Positions 43,509 to 53,120 of a stretch of DNA of 64,000 nt are shown in pieces. This stretch comes from an uncultured Clostridia bacterium. GTDB lineage: Bacteria > Bacillota > Clostridia > HGM11514. The position numbers and the translations under genes were made by a program. The stretch spans positions 53,649-117,648 of the forward strand of contig CAKSKB010000007.1 of the NCBI GenBank assembly GCA_934464705.1. The letters are read 5' to 3'. Under the pieces are notes generated by a model that did no database searches, was not told the origin of the DNA, and saw only the letters and a list, made by a program, of their open reading frames with translations. Within the stretch, counting starts at the first letter, position 1, and every line of letters starts with the position of its first letter.

Positions 43509-44823
43509 TTTGCTGTTTCTCCAAATTGCAGAATCTTGTATACTGCCCAAGCCAGCACACATTCACCGTACCGGTAGAGCCGTTTCTGTGTTTTCTTATA
43601 AGAATTTCCGCCTGATTTTGTTTTTCTTCATCATCCGTTTCACGGTGGATGAACATAACAATATCGGCGTCCTGTTCGATTGCGCCCGATTCACGAAGAT
43701 CGGAAAGATTAGGGCGCTTATCGGTACGGCTCTCAACGCCTCGCGAAAGCTGCGAAAGCGCAATTACCGGAACATCAAGCTCTTTAGCCAATATTTTAAG
43801 TCCTCTTGAAATCGCACTGACCTCTTCCTGACGACTGTTTTTCTTTCCGCCGCCCTCCATAAGCTGAAGATAATCTATAATCACAAGCCCGAGGTTCTCC
43901 TTAAGCTTAAGCCTTTTGCATTTTGAGCGAATTTCGTTAATTGTGGCATTTGCCTTATCGTCGATAAAGAACGGAGCGTCCATCATCTCTTTTGTGGCAT
44001 TGAACAGTTTTTCCCAGTCATAGCGGTCAAGATTGCCCGTTTTTACGCGGTTTGAATCCACAAGAGCTTCGGAGCAGAGCATTCTTGTAACAACCTGCTC
44101 ACCGGACATTTCAAGCGTGAAATACGCAGTCGGAATATGCTCATGAACCGCCGCATATTGCCCGATATTGAGCGCAAGACTCGATTTTCCCATAGCCGGT
44201 CTTGCGGCAATCAGCACAAGGTCGGAATCGTGAAGCCCCGAAAGAATTATATCCAAATCCTTAAGACCTGTAGAAATACCCGTTACCGCCTCGTTTTTCT
44301 GAGAAAGCAGCTGAATATGGTTCATAGCTTCGGGAATAAGTGCGCCGACTTTTGTAAGCCCCTTTTCGCTCCTGTGCTGCATTATATCGAATATTGCCTG
44401 CTCGGCGCTGTCCATGATTTTTTCGGTCTCGTCGGCCTCCTCAACGCAGTTTTTGGTAATTTTACCGCACGCCGCAATGAGCCTTCTGAGATACGATTTA
44501 TCCTGAACGATTTTTATGTAATATTCAAGGTTTGCGGTTGTCGGAACAACCTCCGCAAGTTCGATGATATAACTCATTCCGCCGATAGTTTCAAAGCTGC
44601 CGTCCTGCACAAGCTGCTGCTTTAAGGTTACGGCATCAATGGGTTTGCCCTGCGAAAAAAGCTCAAGCATTGCGGAATAAACAGCCTTGTTTGCACCGAT
44701 ATAAAAGAAATCGGGATTTATAAGATTTTCCGCAACAATTGTAATCTGCTGCGGGTCAAAAAGAACCGAACCGAGAACCGAAGCCTCCGCTTCGGCGGAA
44801 TAAGGCACCGTTACACCTTCCAT
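43495..44823 (-). CDS. dnaB: replicative DNA helicase DnaB
   Basis: 442 residues. N-terminal helical domain (PYSAEAEASVLGSVLFD), RecA-type ATPase with Walker A (AARPAMGKSSLALNI near 208), Walker B (LVIIDYLQLM), DnaB motifs (ALSQLSRGVESR; RESGAIEQDADIVMF). It unwinds DNA at the replication fork. Sits 32 nt after rplI, in the order gdpP-rplI-dnaB typical of Bacillota. Confidence 0.97.
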   Translation of the reverse strand: MEGVTVPYSAEAEASVLGSVLFDPQQITIVAENLINPDFFYIGANKAVYSAMLELFSQGKPIDAVTLKQQLVQDGSFETIGGMSYIIELAEVVPTTANLEYYIKIVQDKSYLRRLIAACGKITKNCVEEADETEKIMDSAEQAIFDIMQHRSEKGLTKVGALIPEAMNHIQLLSQKNEAVTGISTGLKDLDIILSGLHDSDLVLIAARPAMGKSSLALNIGQYAAVHEHIPTAYFTLEMSGEQVVTRMLCSEALVDSNRVKTGNLDRYDWEKLFNATKEMMDAPFFIDDKANATINEIRSKCKRLKLKENLGLVIIDYLQLMEGGGKKNSRQEEVSAISRGLKILAKELDVPVIALSQLSRGVESRTDKRPNLSDLRESGAIEQDADIVMFIHRETDDEEKQNQAEILIRKHRNGSTGTVNVCWLGQYTRFCNLEKQQNDGF

Positions 44824-44855
44824 ATCAGCCGCCCTCCTTTCATGAAACCGTAAAA

Positions 44856-45302
44856 TTATTCAGCGGAAATAACAACCTTGAGTTCCGCTTTAACCTTCGG
44901 GTGAAGCTTTATTTCAACCGTATGCGTACCGGTACTCTTTATACCGTCCGGCAGAACCATTTTCTTCTTATCTATAACAATATGATGCTGATATTTAAGC
45001 TTTTCGGCAATTTCCTTAGAGGTAATCGAGCCGAACAGCTTACCGTTTTCGCCGGCTTTTGCGGAAAGTTCCACAGTTAAGGCTTTAAGCTTTTCGGCTG
45101 TTGCTTCTGCGGATTCAAAATCCTGCTGGCGGCGGTAATCCTCCGCTTCCTTTTTACCCTTAAGGTCGTTAAGATTAGCTGCGGTTGCCTCTACGGCAAG
45201 ACCCTTCGGCAAAAGAAAGTTCCTTGCGTATCCGTCATTTACATTGACAAAATCGCCTTTTTTGCCCTTACCCTTAACATCAGCATTCAAAATAACCTTC
45301 AT
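44856..45302 (-). CDS. rplI: 50S ribosomal protein L9
   Basis: 148 residues. N-terminal RNA-binding domain (MKVILNADVKGKGKKGDFVNV, ending in DGYARNFLLPKGLAVEAT) and the long helix to a C-terminal domain (LFGSITSKEIAEKL). 27 nt after gdpP. Confidence 0.97.
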   Translation of the reverse strand: MKVILNADVKGKGKKGDFVNVNDGYARNFLLPKGLAVEATAANLNDLKGKKEAEDYRRQQDFESAEATAEKLKALTVELSAKAGENGKLFGSITSKEIAEKLKYQHHIVIDKKKMVLPDGIKSTGTHTVEIKLHPKVKAELKVVISAE

Positions 45303-45329
45303 ATTATATCATTCCTTTCAAACAGTATT

Positions 45330-47282
45330 TTATGAAATGCAGTTTGCAAAATAAACATCAATTGCGTCAAGAAGCATTTTCTTTGCTTCCTCCATGGAAA
45401 CGCCCTTAAGCTGCGCTCCGGCAACAACCATGTGACCGCCTCCGCCCAGGGATTCGGCAATCAGCTGAACATTTATATCCCCTGTCGAGCGTGCGGAAAT
45501 GTGAATATAATCATCGGTTTCGCAAAGCACGAAGGACGCCTTTATTCCGCTTATATCCAAAAGTTCATCCGACGCCGCAGCAGCAGTCTGAATATCCGCT
45601 TTTCCCGCTGCTATAACCGTGATGGTTCTGTAAACCTCTGCGGAATCGATGATTTTCATGCGCTCCTTATACTCATCAAAACCAACCTTGAAAATGTCAC
45701 GCACCTCCGTTGTATCCACTCCCCTTTTTCTGAGGAATGCAGCCGCATCGAAGGTTCTCACACCGGTTTTTACAGTGAAGTTTTTGCTGTCAAGCATAAT
45801 GCCTGCATAAAGCGCCTCTGCCTCAAACTTCCTGATTTTATCGCCGTTTTCGGTATATTGCAGAATTTCCGCAACCATTTCGCAGGTTGATGAAGCGTAA
45901 GGCTCATGATATGTGAGAATAGTGTTTTTAATGTAATCTTTGTTTTTGCGGTGATGGTCAATAACCACAATTCTCGATGTAAATCGGAGAATTTCGGGGC
46001 ACTGTGCCCTGTCCGCCATATGAGTGTCAAGCAGAACGACAACTGTTTTGTCATTCATTATATTAAACGCCTGGTCATTTGAAATAAACGCAAATTCGTA
46101 CTCTTTGTACTCCGAAAATTTTGCGATTTCATTTTTGATAACCCTGTCGTTTTCATCTACTATAATTCTTGCACGAATGCCCATTGAGTGAGCAATCCTA
46201 AACACGCCGACTGCGGCGCCGAAGGAGTCTGCGTCCATTCCCTTATGCCCCATTATTATGAGCTGATAGGCATTCTGAACAATTTCGGTGAGGGCCTGAG
46301 CCATAACCCTTGCCCTGACTTTGGTTTTCCTTTCGGTTTCCCTTGAACCGCTGCCGAAAAAGCGGTAATCGTCGCCGATTTTAACAACCGCCTGGTCACC
46401 GCCGCGCCCAAGGGCAAGCTCTGTTGCGGAGCGTGCATACGAAGCGCTTTTGGAAACGGATTCGTCCGCACAGCCGACGCCAATACTTATTGTAACCGGA
46501 ATTTCATTCGAACCTTTAATCTTTTTTATATCATTCAGTATTGCGAATTTATCCGCCATAAGTATTGAAAGATGTTCCATATCCAGAACCAGAAAATACC
46601 TGTCGCGTTCAAGCCGCTGAATAGAACCGTCGCAGCGGTCTGCAAGCCCGGAAAGCTTTGATTCTATTTCTATCGCAAGCTTACCCGTTTCGTTTGAGGA
46701 AATGCCGCTCATAACCTCCTGAAAATTATCAACCGTTATAAAGCAGGCAACGGTTTTGATTGCGCTGCACCTTGCCGATACGGTCTTAAAGTCAGTTATG
46801 TCGCGAAGCGATATGAAATAAAGCTTCTTTCCGCCCTGAACGCATCCGATAAAGCTGTATTCAAAGTTCCTGAGATTAATTGCGGTTTCGCCCTCACCGC
46901 TTTTCCCTTTTATGTTCTCCGCACCGCCGAAAAGAGATGTAATTTTAATGCCGCAGAGTGAGTCGTTTTCAAAAATATCCGCAGCGGCGGCATTGAACCA
47001 CAGCACGGCGCCCTCAGAATCCGCAATAATGCACGGAACCGAAAACTCAAGCATCATCTGCCTTGTAGAGCTTTCGACCGTAAAATCGTCAACAGAGGAT
47101 TCGGTACGGCAGCCTTGGGCGCTTTTATCCATAATAAGCAGAAGCGCCGCAAATACCATCAAAGAAAGCGCTGTTGAAAGCAGACCGAAAACAAAATTGA
47201 TTTTCAGCCATATAACAATATTCAGAAAAACAAGAATAAACAAAGCAAGAAAAACAATCAGACCCGAATTATTCTTTTTCAT
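45330..47282 (-). CDS. gdpP: GdpP-type cyclic-di-AMP phosphodiesterase
   Basis: 650 residues from ATG 47280-47282, preceded by AGGAGT. Two N-terminal membrane helices, a PAS-like domain (VPCIIADSEGAVLWFNAAA near 90), a degenerate GGDEF domain (VTISIGVGCADESVSKSA), then DHH/DHHA1 phosphoesterase (MGHKGMDADSFGAAVGV; LLDTHMADR; IVVIDHHRKN; SLGGGGHMVVAGA). It hydrolyses c-di-AMP to pApA, controlling potassium and cell-wall homeostasis. The domain order and neighbourhood match B. subtilis YybT/GdpP. Confidence 0.94.
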   Translation of the reverse strand: MKKNNSGLIVFLALFILVFLNIVIWLKINFVFGLLSTALSLMVFAALLLIMDKSAQGCRTESSVDDFTVESSTRQMMLEFSVPCIIADSEGAVLWFNAAAADIFENDSLCGIKITSLFGGAENIKGKSGEGETAINLRNFEYSFIGCVQGGKKLYFISLRDITDFKTVSARCSAIKTVACFITVDNFQEVMSGISSNETGKLAIEIESKLSGLADRCDGSIQRLERDRYFLVLDMEHLSILMADKFAILNDIKKIKGSNEIPVTISIGVGCADESVSKSASYARSATELALGRGGDQAVVKIGDDYRFFGSGSRETERKTKVRARVMAQALTEIVQNAYQLIIMGHKGMDADSFGAAVGVFRIAHSMGIRARIIVDENDRVIKNEIAKFSEYKEYEFAFISNDQAFNIMNDKTVVVLLDTHMADRAQCPEILRFTSRIVVIDHHRKNKDYIKNTILTYHEPYASSTCEMVAEILQYTENGDKIRKFEAEALYAGIMLDSKNFTVKTGVRTFDAAAFLRKRGVDTTEVRDIFKVGFDEYKERMKIIDSAEVYRTITVIAAGKADIQTAAAASDELLDISGIKASFVLCETDDYIHISARSTGDINVQLIAESLGGGGHMVVAGAQLKGVSMEEAKKMLLDAIDVYFANCIS

Positions 47283-48204
47283 TATCAAGACTCCTGAATT
47301 TAAAAATACCGTCAGCCATTCCGACAAATGTAAGTATAGTGCTCATGGCGAAGCAAATCGGAATAAATATTATAAACACCGCAACCGATACCGGCTTAGG
47401 TTTAATCTTATCGGTCAGATACTTGACAACCGAAAAGCCGCACAGCATCATGATGCACGAAAGCACCAGAACCGCATTTGCGACTATAAAAGAAGCCGTA
47501 CCGCTGCCCGTGATAAAGCCGGAAGCGATATACATAAGGCAGAACACATACACAATTACTTTCGGAGCACGGATGCCCGAAAGCGGAGGCACCGGCATAC
47601 CCTTTATGCAAATGCGGGAAGCAATCAGCACAATTATGCACACCGCACCGCCGGCGGTGATTATAATACCCGGCAGCATAAGCTTGACCGCATCCGCCAT
47701 AGCAGATATGTACTGACGCATAAAATCAAGACTTTCAGCCGTATAGCCCGAAACATCTGTCAGGGAATTTATGTTTTTGAGAACAACCGCAAAAACCGAA
47801 TCAACCGCGCTCCCGAACATCTTGAAAAGACCGCCGCTTGGGTCCGACATTTTTGAAAGCATATCGATAATCATAAAGCATACCGAAAAATCGGCGATTC
47901 CGGCGGCGAAAGTATAGCCGAAATCCGCCGTAATCTTTATAACAAATGTCATAACAAACGCAAGCGAAACCGCAAGCAGCCCCAAAAGGAAAACATAAGA
48001 CGCACCGCCGAAAAGCGCAGCCGTGCACAAAAACAGCACATTCATGCCGATTGCCGCAAACCGGTCGCCCGCCATATCGATAATAAAAAGAGCAAACACG
48101 GCGGCGATATAGCATATTACGGTAAAATTCGCCGTGCAGACCCCAACGGCAGCCAAAACAGCCACCGCCGCAAACGGTATTAATCTCAAGAACATTTTAT
48201 CCAT
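47269..48204 (-). CDS. YybS-like DUF2232 membrane protein
   Basis: 311 residues from ATG 48202-48204 (GGTGA upstream), about eight hydrophobic helices, charged C-terminal tail (FRSLDNEKE). Family members regularly precede gdpP in Bacillota; the function is unknown, though they resemble membrane components of ECF-type vitamin transporters in topology. Overlaps gdpP by 14 bases. Confidence 0.8.
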   Translation of the reverse strand: MDKMFLRLIPFAAVAVLAAVGVCTANFTVICYIAAVFALFIIDMAGDRFAAIGMNVLFLCTAALFGGASYVFLLGLLAVSLAFVMTFVIKITADFGYTFAAGIADFSVCFMIIDMLSKMSDPSGGLFKMFGSAVDSVFAVVLKNINSLTDVSGYTAESLDFMRQYISAMADAVKLMLPGIIITAGGAVCIIVLIASRICIKGMPVPPLSGIRAPKVIVYVFCLMYIASGFITGSGTASFIVANAVLVLSCIMMLCGFSVVKYLTDKIKPKPVSVAVFIIFIPICFAMSTILTFVGMADGIFKFRSLDNEKE

Positions 48205-48232
48205 AATTATCACCAAATAACAGTATTAGATT

Positions 48233-48261
48233 ATTATATCATAGTTTTTTAAAAAGTACAA
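48233..48261 (-). promoter_or_regulatory. promoter of the yybS-gdpP-rplI-dnaB-tilS-hpt-ftsH cluster
   Basis: On the minus strand, TTGTAC (48256-48261), 17-bp spacer, TATAAT (48233-48238), 29 bases before the yybS-like start. No other clear promoter is seen down to ftsH. Confidence 0.7.
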
Positions 48262-48268
48262 TACATTT

Positions 48269-49066
48269 TTAAAACTTTTTGTGGTAATCAAGCCAAAAAG
48301 CGTTAAGAGCATTACCGAAAAGCATCGAAAAGCTGAGAAGGTACAGCCACAGCATGAGTGCGATGAAGCTTCCGAGGGTTCCGTACAGGAAGCTGAAACG
48401 CGAGGATTTATCGAGATATATACTGAAAGCAACGGTTGCGAAAATCCAGATTATACCCGTCGAAAGCGCCCCCGGAATAACGCTTTTATATGTAAGCTTC
48501 CTGTCGGGCACAATCTTGAAAAACACCGCCATAAGCGCAACAAGCGCCGCATAAAGGGCAACCGAACGGAGTTTTTCGACATAGTAAATCTGAATATCGG
48601 AAAGCCCGATAATGGATATAATCTGATTGCTGAAAATAAAGAGCACTGCCGAAACCACCACAAGCGCAATTATCGAAAGCGTAAGTGCGGGCGCAATGAT
48701 AATCCGTTTGTAAGGCGCACGGCGGTTTTCGGAGCGGTAGCTTTTGTTAATCGCACGGATAAGCGCCTTTGAACCCTTGCTCGACGCCCAGATCATAGAA
48801 ACAAAACCGACCGACAAAATGCTCACACGCCCGTTTGCGAGAATCTGAGAATTCTCACGGATAAGAGCGAAGATGTTCTCCGGAACATAGGTTCTTATGA
48901 TATTGAGAATTTCCTCCATATCAAAAGGCAGGAAGGCAACAAGCGACACAAGCACAATTACAAACGGAAAAAACGACAGCATAAGATAATACGCCAGAGC
49001 GGCAGAACTGCTCCAGATATCGTCTTCCGAAAGCTTTCTGTATAAAAAATATGCTTTTGAAATCAA
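48269..49066 (-). CDS. YihY/BrkB family membrane protein
   Basis: 265 residues, six membrane helices, family motifs SSAALAYYLMLSFFPF near 20 and SIYLDKSSRFSFLYGTLGSF near 225, and LLFGNALNA at the end. Named after RNase BN and BrkB, but the family is now regarded as membrane proteins of unknown, possibly transport, function. Confidence 0.88.
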   Translation of the reverse strand: MISKAYFLYRKLSEDDIWSSSAALAYYLMLSFFPFVIVLVSLVAFLPFDMEEILNIIRTYVPENIFALIRENSQILANGRVSILSVGFVSMIWASSKGSKALIRAINKSYRSENRRAPYKRIIIAPALTLSIIALVVVSAVLFIFSNQIISIIGLSDIQIYYVEKLRSVALYAALVALMAVFFKIVPDRKLTYKSVIPGALSTGIIWIFATVAFSIYLDKSSRFSFLYGTLGSFIALMLWLYLLSFSMLFGNALNAFWLDYHKKF

Positions 49067-49178
49067 GGCGGCAAACCCCTTTCAATTAAAAATTAAATCA
49101 ATTTTCAAAAATGGTATTTACATTTCATTCAAAATAGGTTATTATAATATTATCACGATAACAGAAGGTACATAGCTT

Positions 49179-50528
49179 ATGAAAAACAATAATCACAGCA
49201 TGACCGAGGGTTCAATTCTGAAACCTCTTATAATGTTTGCATTTCCGGTGCTGCTTACGGCACTGTTTCAGAATTTATACAATGCGTTCGACTCGATAAT
49301 GGTCGGCCGCTTTGCATCGGACGGCGAATACGCACTTGGCGCAGTCGGTTCAATGGGTTCGATGATTGACCTTTTCACAGGCTTTTTCATCGGAATGTCC
49401 GCCGGGGCGTGCGTTATAATTGCGCAGTGCTACGGCGCAGGCGATAAAAAAGGGCTTTCCGATGCGGTTCACACCTCAATTGCGCTGAGCTTTGTTATCG
49501 GCGCAGTCATAACCGTGCTCGGCGTACTGCTCACGCCTTATGCCGTAAGGCTCACAAATTCACCGCCGGAGGTTGCCCCGCTTGCCGAGGACTACCTGCG
49601 CATTATATTCGTAGGTATGGTTCCGTCCACCGTGTATAATTTCGGCGCCGGGATTTTAAGGGCAATCGGCGATTCCAAAAGGCCGCTCATATATCTTGTT
49701 ATATCAAGTATATTCAACATCGTGTTCAACTATATATTCGTTGTGTTCTTTGATATGAGCGCAAAGGGCGTTGCATGGTCGACGGTTATTGCGGAAACCG
49801 TTTCCGCAGTGCTCGTTATGTCAAGGCTCATACGGACAAACGAAGATTACAGGCTTAATCCGAAAAAAATCCGAATTATAAGGGGCGTTGTCAAAAGGAC
49901 GGTTCGCCTCGGGATACCGTCGGGGCTTCAGTCAACAACATTCAGTATATCGAATGTTATTATCCAGACCGAAATCAACGCCTACGGTGCGTCCGTTGTT
50001 GCCGCAAGAGCGGCGGTCAACAAATGGGAAAGCTTTTTGTGGGCTGTTGCATACTCCTTCGGAATCGCCGCAACCACATTTTCGGGGCAGAACAAGGGCG
50101 CGCTTAAATACGACCGCATAAAACGCGGAATGTGGATTACCCTTGCCGCATCGGTTACAACAATAGGAATCATGACGGCGTTTTCGCTTATTTTTCCCGA
50201 AGTTATCATCAAAATATTCAACGGCTCGCCGGAGGTTGTTTCCGTCGGCAAAGACATCATATTTGTGCTTACCTCATGCTACTTCCTCTGCGGAATGATG
50301 GAGGTGCTTTCGGGAACCATACGAGGCGCCGGAGCACCGCTTTTCCCGATGATTTCCACAATGCTCGGGATAGTCGGCGGAAGGCTTGTGTGGATTTTCG
50401 CCATGAAGCACTTTTTCCCCGGAAACCTCAATGCACTTATGCTTTCATATCCCGTTTCGTGGCTTGTAATATGTGCCGTTTTGTTCACATTTTATAAAAA
50501 AGGCCGTAAACACTGGCTGTATTTTTAG
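49179..50528 (+). CDS. MATE-family efflux transporter
   Basis: 449 residues, twelve membrane helices in two halves. N-terminus MTEGSILKPLIMFAFPVLLTAL, then LYNAFDSIMVGRFASDGEYALGAVG, typical of the DinF/NorM-like branch found in Clostridia. It uses a Na+ or H+ gradient to export cationic compounds. A TATAAT at 49143-49148 lies upstream without a clear -35. The next gene is eight bases downstream. Confidence 0.93.
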   Translation: MKNNNHSMTEGSILKPLIMFAFPVLLTALFQNLYNAFDSIMVGRFASDGEYALGAVGSMGSMIDLFTGFFIGMSAGACVIIAQCYGAGDKKGLSDAVHTSIALSFVIGAVITVLGVLLTPYAVRLTNSPPEVAPLAEDYLRIIFVGMVPSTVYNFGAGILRAIGDSKRPLIYLVISSIFNIVFNYIFVVFFDMSAKGVAWSTVIAETVSAVLVMSRLIRTNEDYRLNPKKIRIIRGVVKRTVRLGIPSGLQSTTFSISNVIIQTEINAYGASVVAARAAVNKWESFLWAVAYSFGIAATTFSGQNKGALKYDRIKRGMWITLAASVTTIGIMTAFSLIFPEVIIKIFNGSPEVVSVGKDIIFVLTSCYFLCGMMEVLSGTIRGAGAPLFPMISTMLGIVGGRLVWIFAMKHFFPGNLNALMLSYPVSWLVICAVLFTFYKKGRKHWLYF

Positions 50529-50536
50529 GAGGAAAC

Positions 50537-51148
50537 ATGGCAGCAAGCAATATTTTTGAACTCAGAAAAAAAGGTCATCTTATTCTGATGATTACCGCAC
50601 TGATGTACATAATACTGTCCTTTGCGCCGTCACTTGACAGATATTTTTTCGTATTCCAGCTGATACTTTTTGCACAGTGCCTTACACTCATTGCGCAGGC
50701 AATTGCAGGTTTTGTCAGGCTGCATGAGCAGAGAGAACTTTTAAGAGGATTTCTTGCGGTTTTCATTGCCGCAGCTTCGCTGTGCGTCGGCGGAATAAGC
50801 AATACGGTTCTTATAAACAAAGTTCCGGCATGGCTTTATATTTACTATTTTGCCGGTTACACCCCCGCATTTATAGTTATCGGTTTGATGAGCAGGGTTT
50901 ATTCATACCCCAAAACGGTTAAAATTTCTGTAAATATTCTTTCGGCTCTCGGAATTATATGCTGTTTCGGATACTTTTTCCTGACAGCAAAGTACAATAA
51001 ATATATCGATTATTCATTTCCGTTTTTCGGCAGCAGCCCGTGGCTTCTTAATATTGCGTCGTCTGAAATAATATTTCAGATATGCGTTATGGCACTGGCC
51101 GCACCGCTCTTCCGCTCGAGAGATAAAAACGCCTCGGCGGACTATTGA
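50537..51148 (+). CDS. hypothetical polytopic membrane protein
   Basis: 203 residues with six or seven hydrophobic helices (for example HLILMITALMYIILSF, LLRGFLAVFIAAASLC, AFIVIGLMSRVY). I do not recognise the family. It follows the MATE exporter by eight bases behind AGGAGG, so the two are co-transcribed. Its stop overlaps the end of the convergent AraC gene by seven bases. Confidence 0.75.
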   Translation: MAASNIFELRKKGHLILMITALMYIILSFAPSLDRYFFVFQLILFAQCLTLIAQAIAGFVRLHEQRELLRGFLAVFIAAASLCVGGISNTVLINKVPAWLYIYYFAGYTPAFIVIGLMSRVYSYPKTVKISVNILSALGIICCFGYFFLTAKYNKYIDYSFPFFGSSPWLLNIASSEIIFQICVMALAAPLFRSRDKNASADY

Positions 51149-51960
51149 TTCTGCCTGAACATCTTCGGGGGTTTGCCCATATATTTTTTGAAGGCATAGC
51201 TGAAATAGTTCTGGTCGGCAAAGCCGAGCCTGTATGCCGTTTCTTTAACGCTCATTCCGCCGCGCAGATATTCCTCTGCGCGGCGCATTTTCATTGAGTT
51301 AAAATAAGTCATAACACCCATTCCCGAATATTTTGAAAATACCTTTTTAAGCTTCGGGCAGCTCATCCGGCACATCACCGCAATTTCTGAAAGACTGAGC
51401 GACTGCCCTATGTGCTCTTCCAGAACCCTTATAATTTTTGAATAATCCTCAGCAGTTTTTGTTTTAGGTTCAATGTCCGAACGGTTGCGGATAAGCTTCA
51501 TGAGAAACCTTTCAAGAGAATTAACAAAAAGCGACTGGTCGCTTTTTCTCCCGGATTTAAGCGTTCTGAAGCAAATATCGTCAAATGTGAAAATTCGGTT
51601 TTTCTCGGCGGAAAGGCGCAGAATTTCATTTATTCCGTCGCCCATATCAAACACGAACGAATTTTCCGGAAGCTCCACAAAACCGCTGAAGCTGAAAATC
51701 ACTACCGATGTTTTTTCATCGCCAGACGCCCAGATTTTATGAAAAACATTAGGTTTGTGTATAACCGCCTGACCGCACCGCAGCACAAACGCACTGCCGT
51801 CTGCGGTAATTCCCGCCTGACCGTCAATCACGCACACCACCTCATAAAAATCGTGTGCCTCGCCGTCATAATAATACCCCTTTCCGTAGCTTTCCGAAAA
51901 GAAAGTATAAAGTCCGTCTATCATAACCGTCCTGTCAAATTCAAATTTTTCAAATCCCAT
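51142..51960 (-). CDS. AraC-family transcriptional regulator
   Basis: 272 residues. Cupin sensor domain (YDGEAHDFYEVVCVIDGQAG near 30; RCGQAVIHKPNVFHKIWASG) and AraC helix-turn-helix pair (LSLSEIAVMCRMSCPKLKKVF; MSVKETAYRLGFADQNYFS). It faces the sugar kinase-NagB/ROK operon across a 107-bp intergenic region, the most likely target. Confidence 0.9.
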   Translation of the reverse strand: MGFEKFEFDRTVMIDGLYTFFSESYGKGYYYDGEAHDFYEVVCVIDGQAGITADGSAFVLRCGQAVIHKPNVFHKIWASGDEKTSVVIFSFSGFVELPENSFVFDMGDGINEILRLSAEKNRIFTFDDICFRTLKSGRKSDQSLFVNSLERFLMKLIRNRSDIEPKTKTAEDYSKIIRVLEEHIGQSLSLSEIAVMCRMSCPKLKKVFSKYSGMGVMTYFNSMKMRRAEEYLRGGMSVKETAYRLGFADQNYFSYAFKKYMGKPPKMFRQNQ

Positions 51961-52026
51961 AACACCACCACACCCGATTTCAAAGAAAATTTATCCGAAT
52001 TTCAATATACACAGGATTTCAGATAC

Positions 52027-52055
52027 ATTATAATATATATATAAGAATTTGTCAA
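52027..52055 (-). promoter_or_regulatory. promoter of the AraC gene at 51142-51960
   Basis: On the minus strand, TTGACA (52050-52055), 17-bp spacer of alternating TA, TATAAT (52027-52032). The -35 box abuts the start of the divergent kinase gene, so regulator and target expression must be mutually exclusive or coordinated. Confidence 0.82.
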
Positions 52056-52067
52056 TAGGTGAACGAT

Positions 52068-53120
52068 ATGAAAAAAATCCTTGAGCATTTCAATATTTAT
52101 AACGATATTGCCCCCTACGGTGACGGGCATATTAACAGAACTTATAAATGCCCTTCCTATATTCTTCAGAAAATCAATACCGGCATATTTGAAAACCCGG
52201 AAAAACTGATGGAGAATATCGATAAGGTCACATCTCATATAAGAAAAAAAGCGGAAGCCGCCGGCGAAAATCCCGACCGCGCAACCCTCACGATTGTTAA
52301 AACCAACGATGACAAGCTTTTCTACCGCGATGAAGAAGGCGGATGCTGGAGGGTTTATAAATTCATCGAAGGCGCGGTTACCTACAGCAAATGCGAAGAT
52401 CCTTCGCAGATGTACCATGCAGCAAAGGCGTTCGGCAGATTTCAGAATATGCTTTCCGACTTTCCGGCAGAATCGCTTTACGAAACCATCAAAGATTTTC
52501 ACGATACGGGCAAGCGCCTCGAACAGCTGAAAGCAGCCGTTTCAGAAAACAAAGCCGGAAGGCTCGGAGAAGTCACGGCAGAGCTTGAATTCGTATCGGC
52601 TCATGAAAATATGGTAAATGTGGTAACGGACGGAATCAAAAACGGAAGTATTCCCGTTCGAGTAACCCACAACGACACAAAACTCAACAATGTTATGCTT
52701 GACGAAAAAACCGGCGAAGGCGTTTGCGTGATTGACCTTGACACCGTTATGCCCGGCTCGTTTCTTTACGATTTCGGCGATTCGTTAAGATTCGGCGCTT
52801 CAACGGCAGACGAGGATGAGCGCGACCTTTCAAAGGTTTGGTTTGACCTCGATATATTCAAAAGCTTTACAAAAGGTTATCTTGAAGAAGCCAAGGGTGC
52901 ACTCTGCGAAGAGGAAATTAAGCTTCTGCCGTTTTCGGTAAAGCTTCTCACGCTCGAATGCGGAATGAGATTTCTTGCGGACTACCTGAACGGAGATACA
53001 TACTTTGCAACCCACCGCGAGGGGCATAATCTCGACCGTGCAAGAACGCAGTTCAAGCTGGTATGGGATATGGAGCGCAAGGCAGAGCAGATGAAAAAAA
53101 TTGTGGAGGAACTGATATGA
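52068..53120 (+). CDS. aminoglycoside-phosphotransferase-fold sugar kinase (NahK-like)
   Basis: 350 residues from ATG 52068 (AGGTGA upstream; a GTG nine bases earlier is in frame). Protein-kinase-like fold with IAPYGDGHINRTY near 14, the catalytic HNDTKLNNVML near 198 and Mg-binding CVIDLDTVMPGSFLYDFGD near 220. This pattern is shared with bacterial N-acetylhexosamine 1-kinases. It overlaps the NagB-ROK fusion by four bases, which supports an amino-sugar substrate. Whether it makes a 1-phosphate is not established. Confidence 0.78.
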   Translation: MKKILEHFNIYNDIAPYGDGHINRTYKCPSYILQKINTGIFENPEKLMENIDKVTSHIRKKAEAAGENPDRATLTIVKTNDDKLFYRDEEGGCWRVYKFIEGAVTYSKCEDPSQMYHAAKAFGRFQNMLSDFPAESLYETIKDFHDTGKRLEQLKAAVSENKAGRLGEVTAELEFVSAHENMVNVVTDGIKNGSIPVRVTHNDTKLNNVMLDEKTGEGVCVIDLDTVMPGSFLYDFGDSLRFGASTADEDERDLSKVWFDLDIFKSFTKGYLEEAKGALCEEEIKLLPFSVKLLTLECGMRFLADYLNGDTYFATHREGHNLDRARTQFKLVWDMERKAEQMKKIVEELI

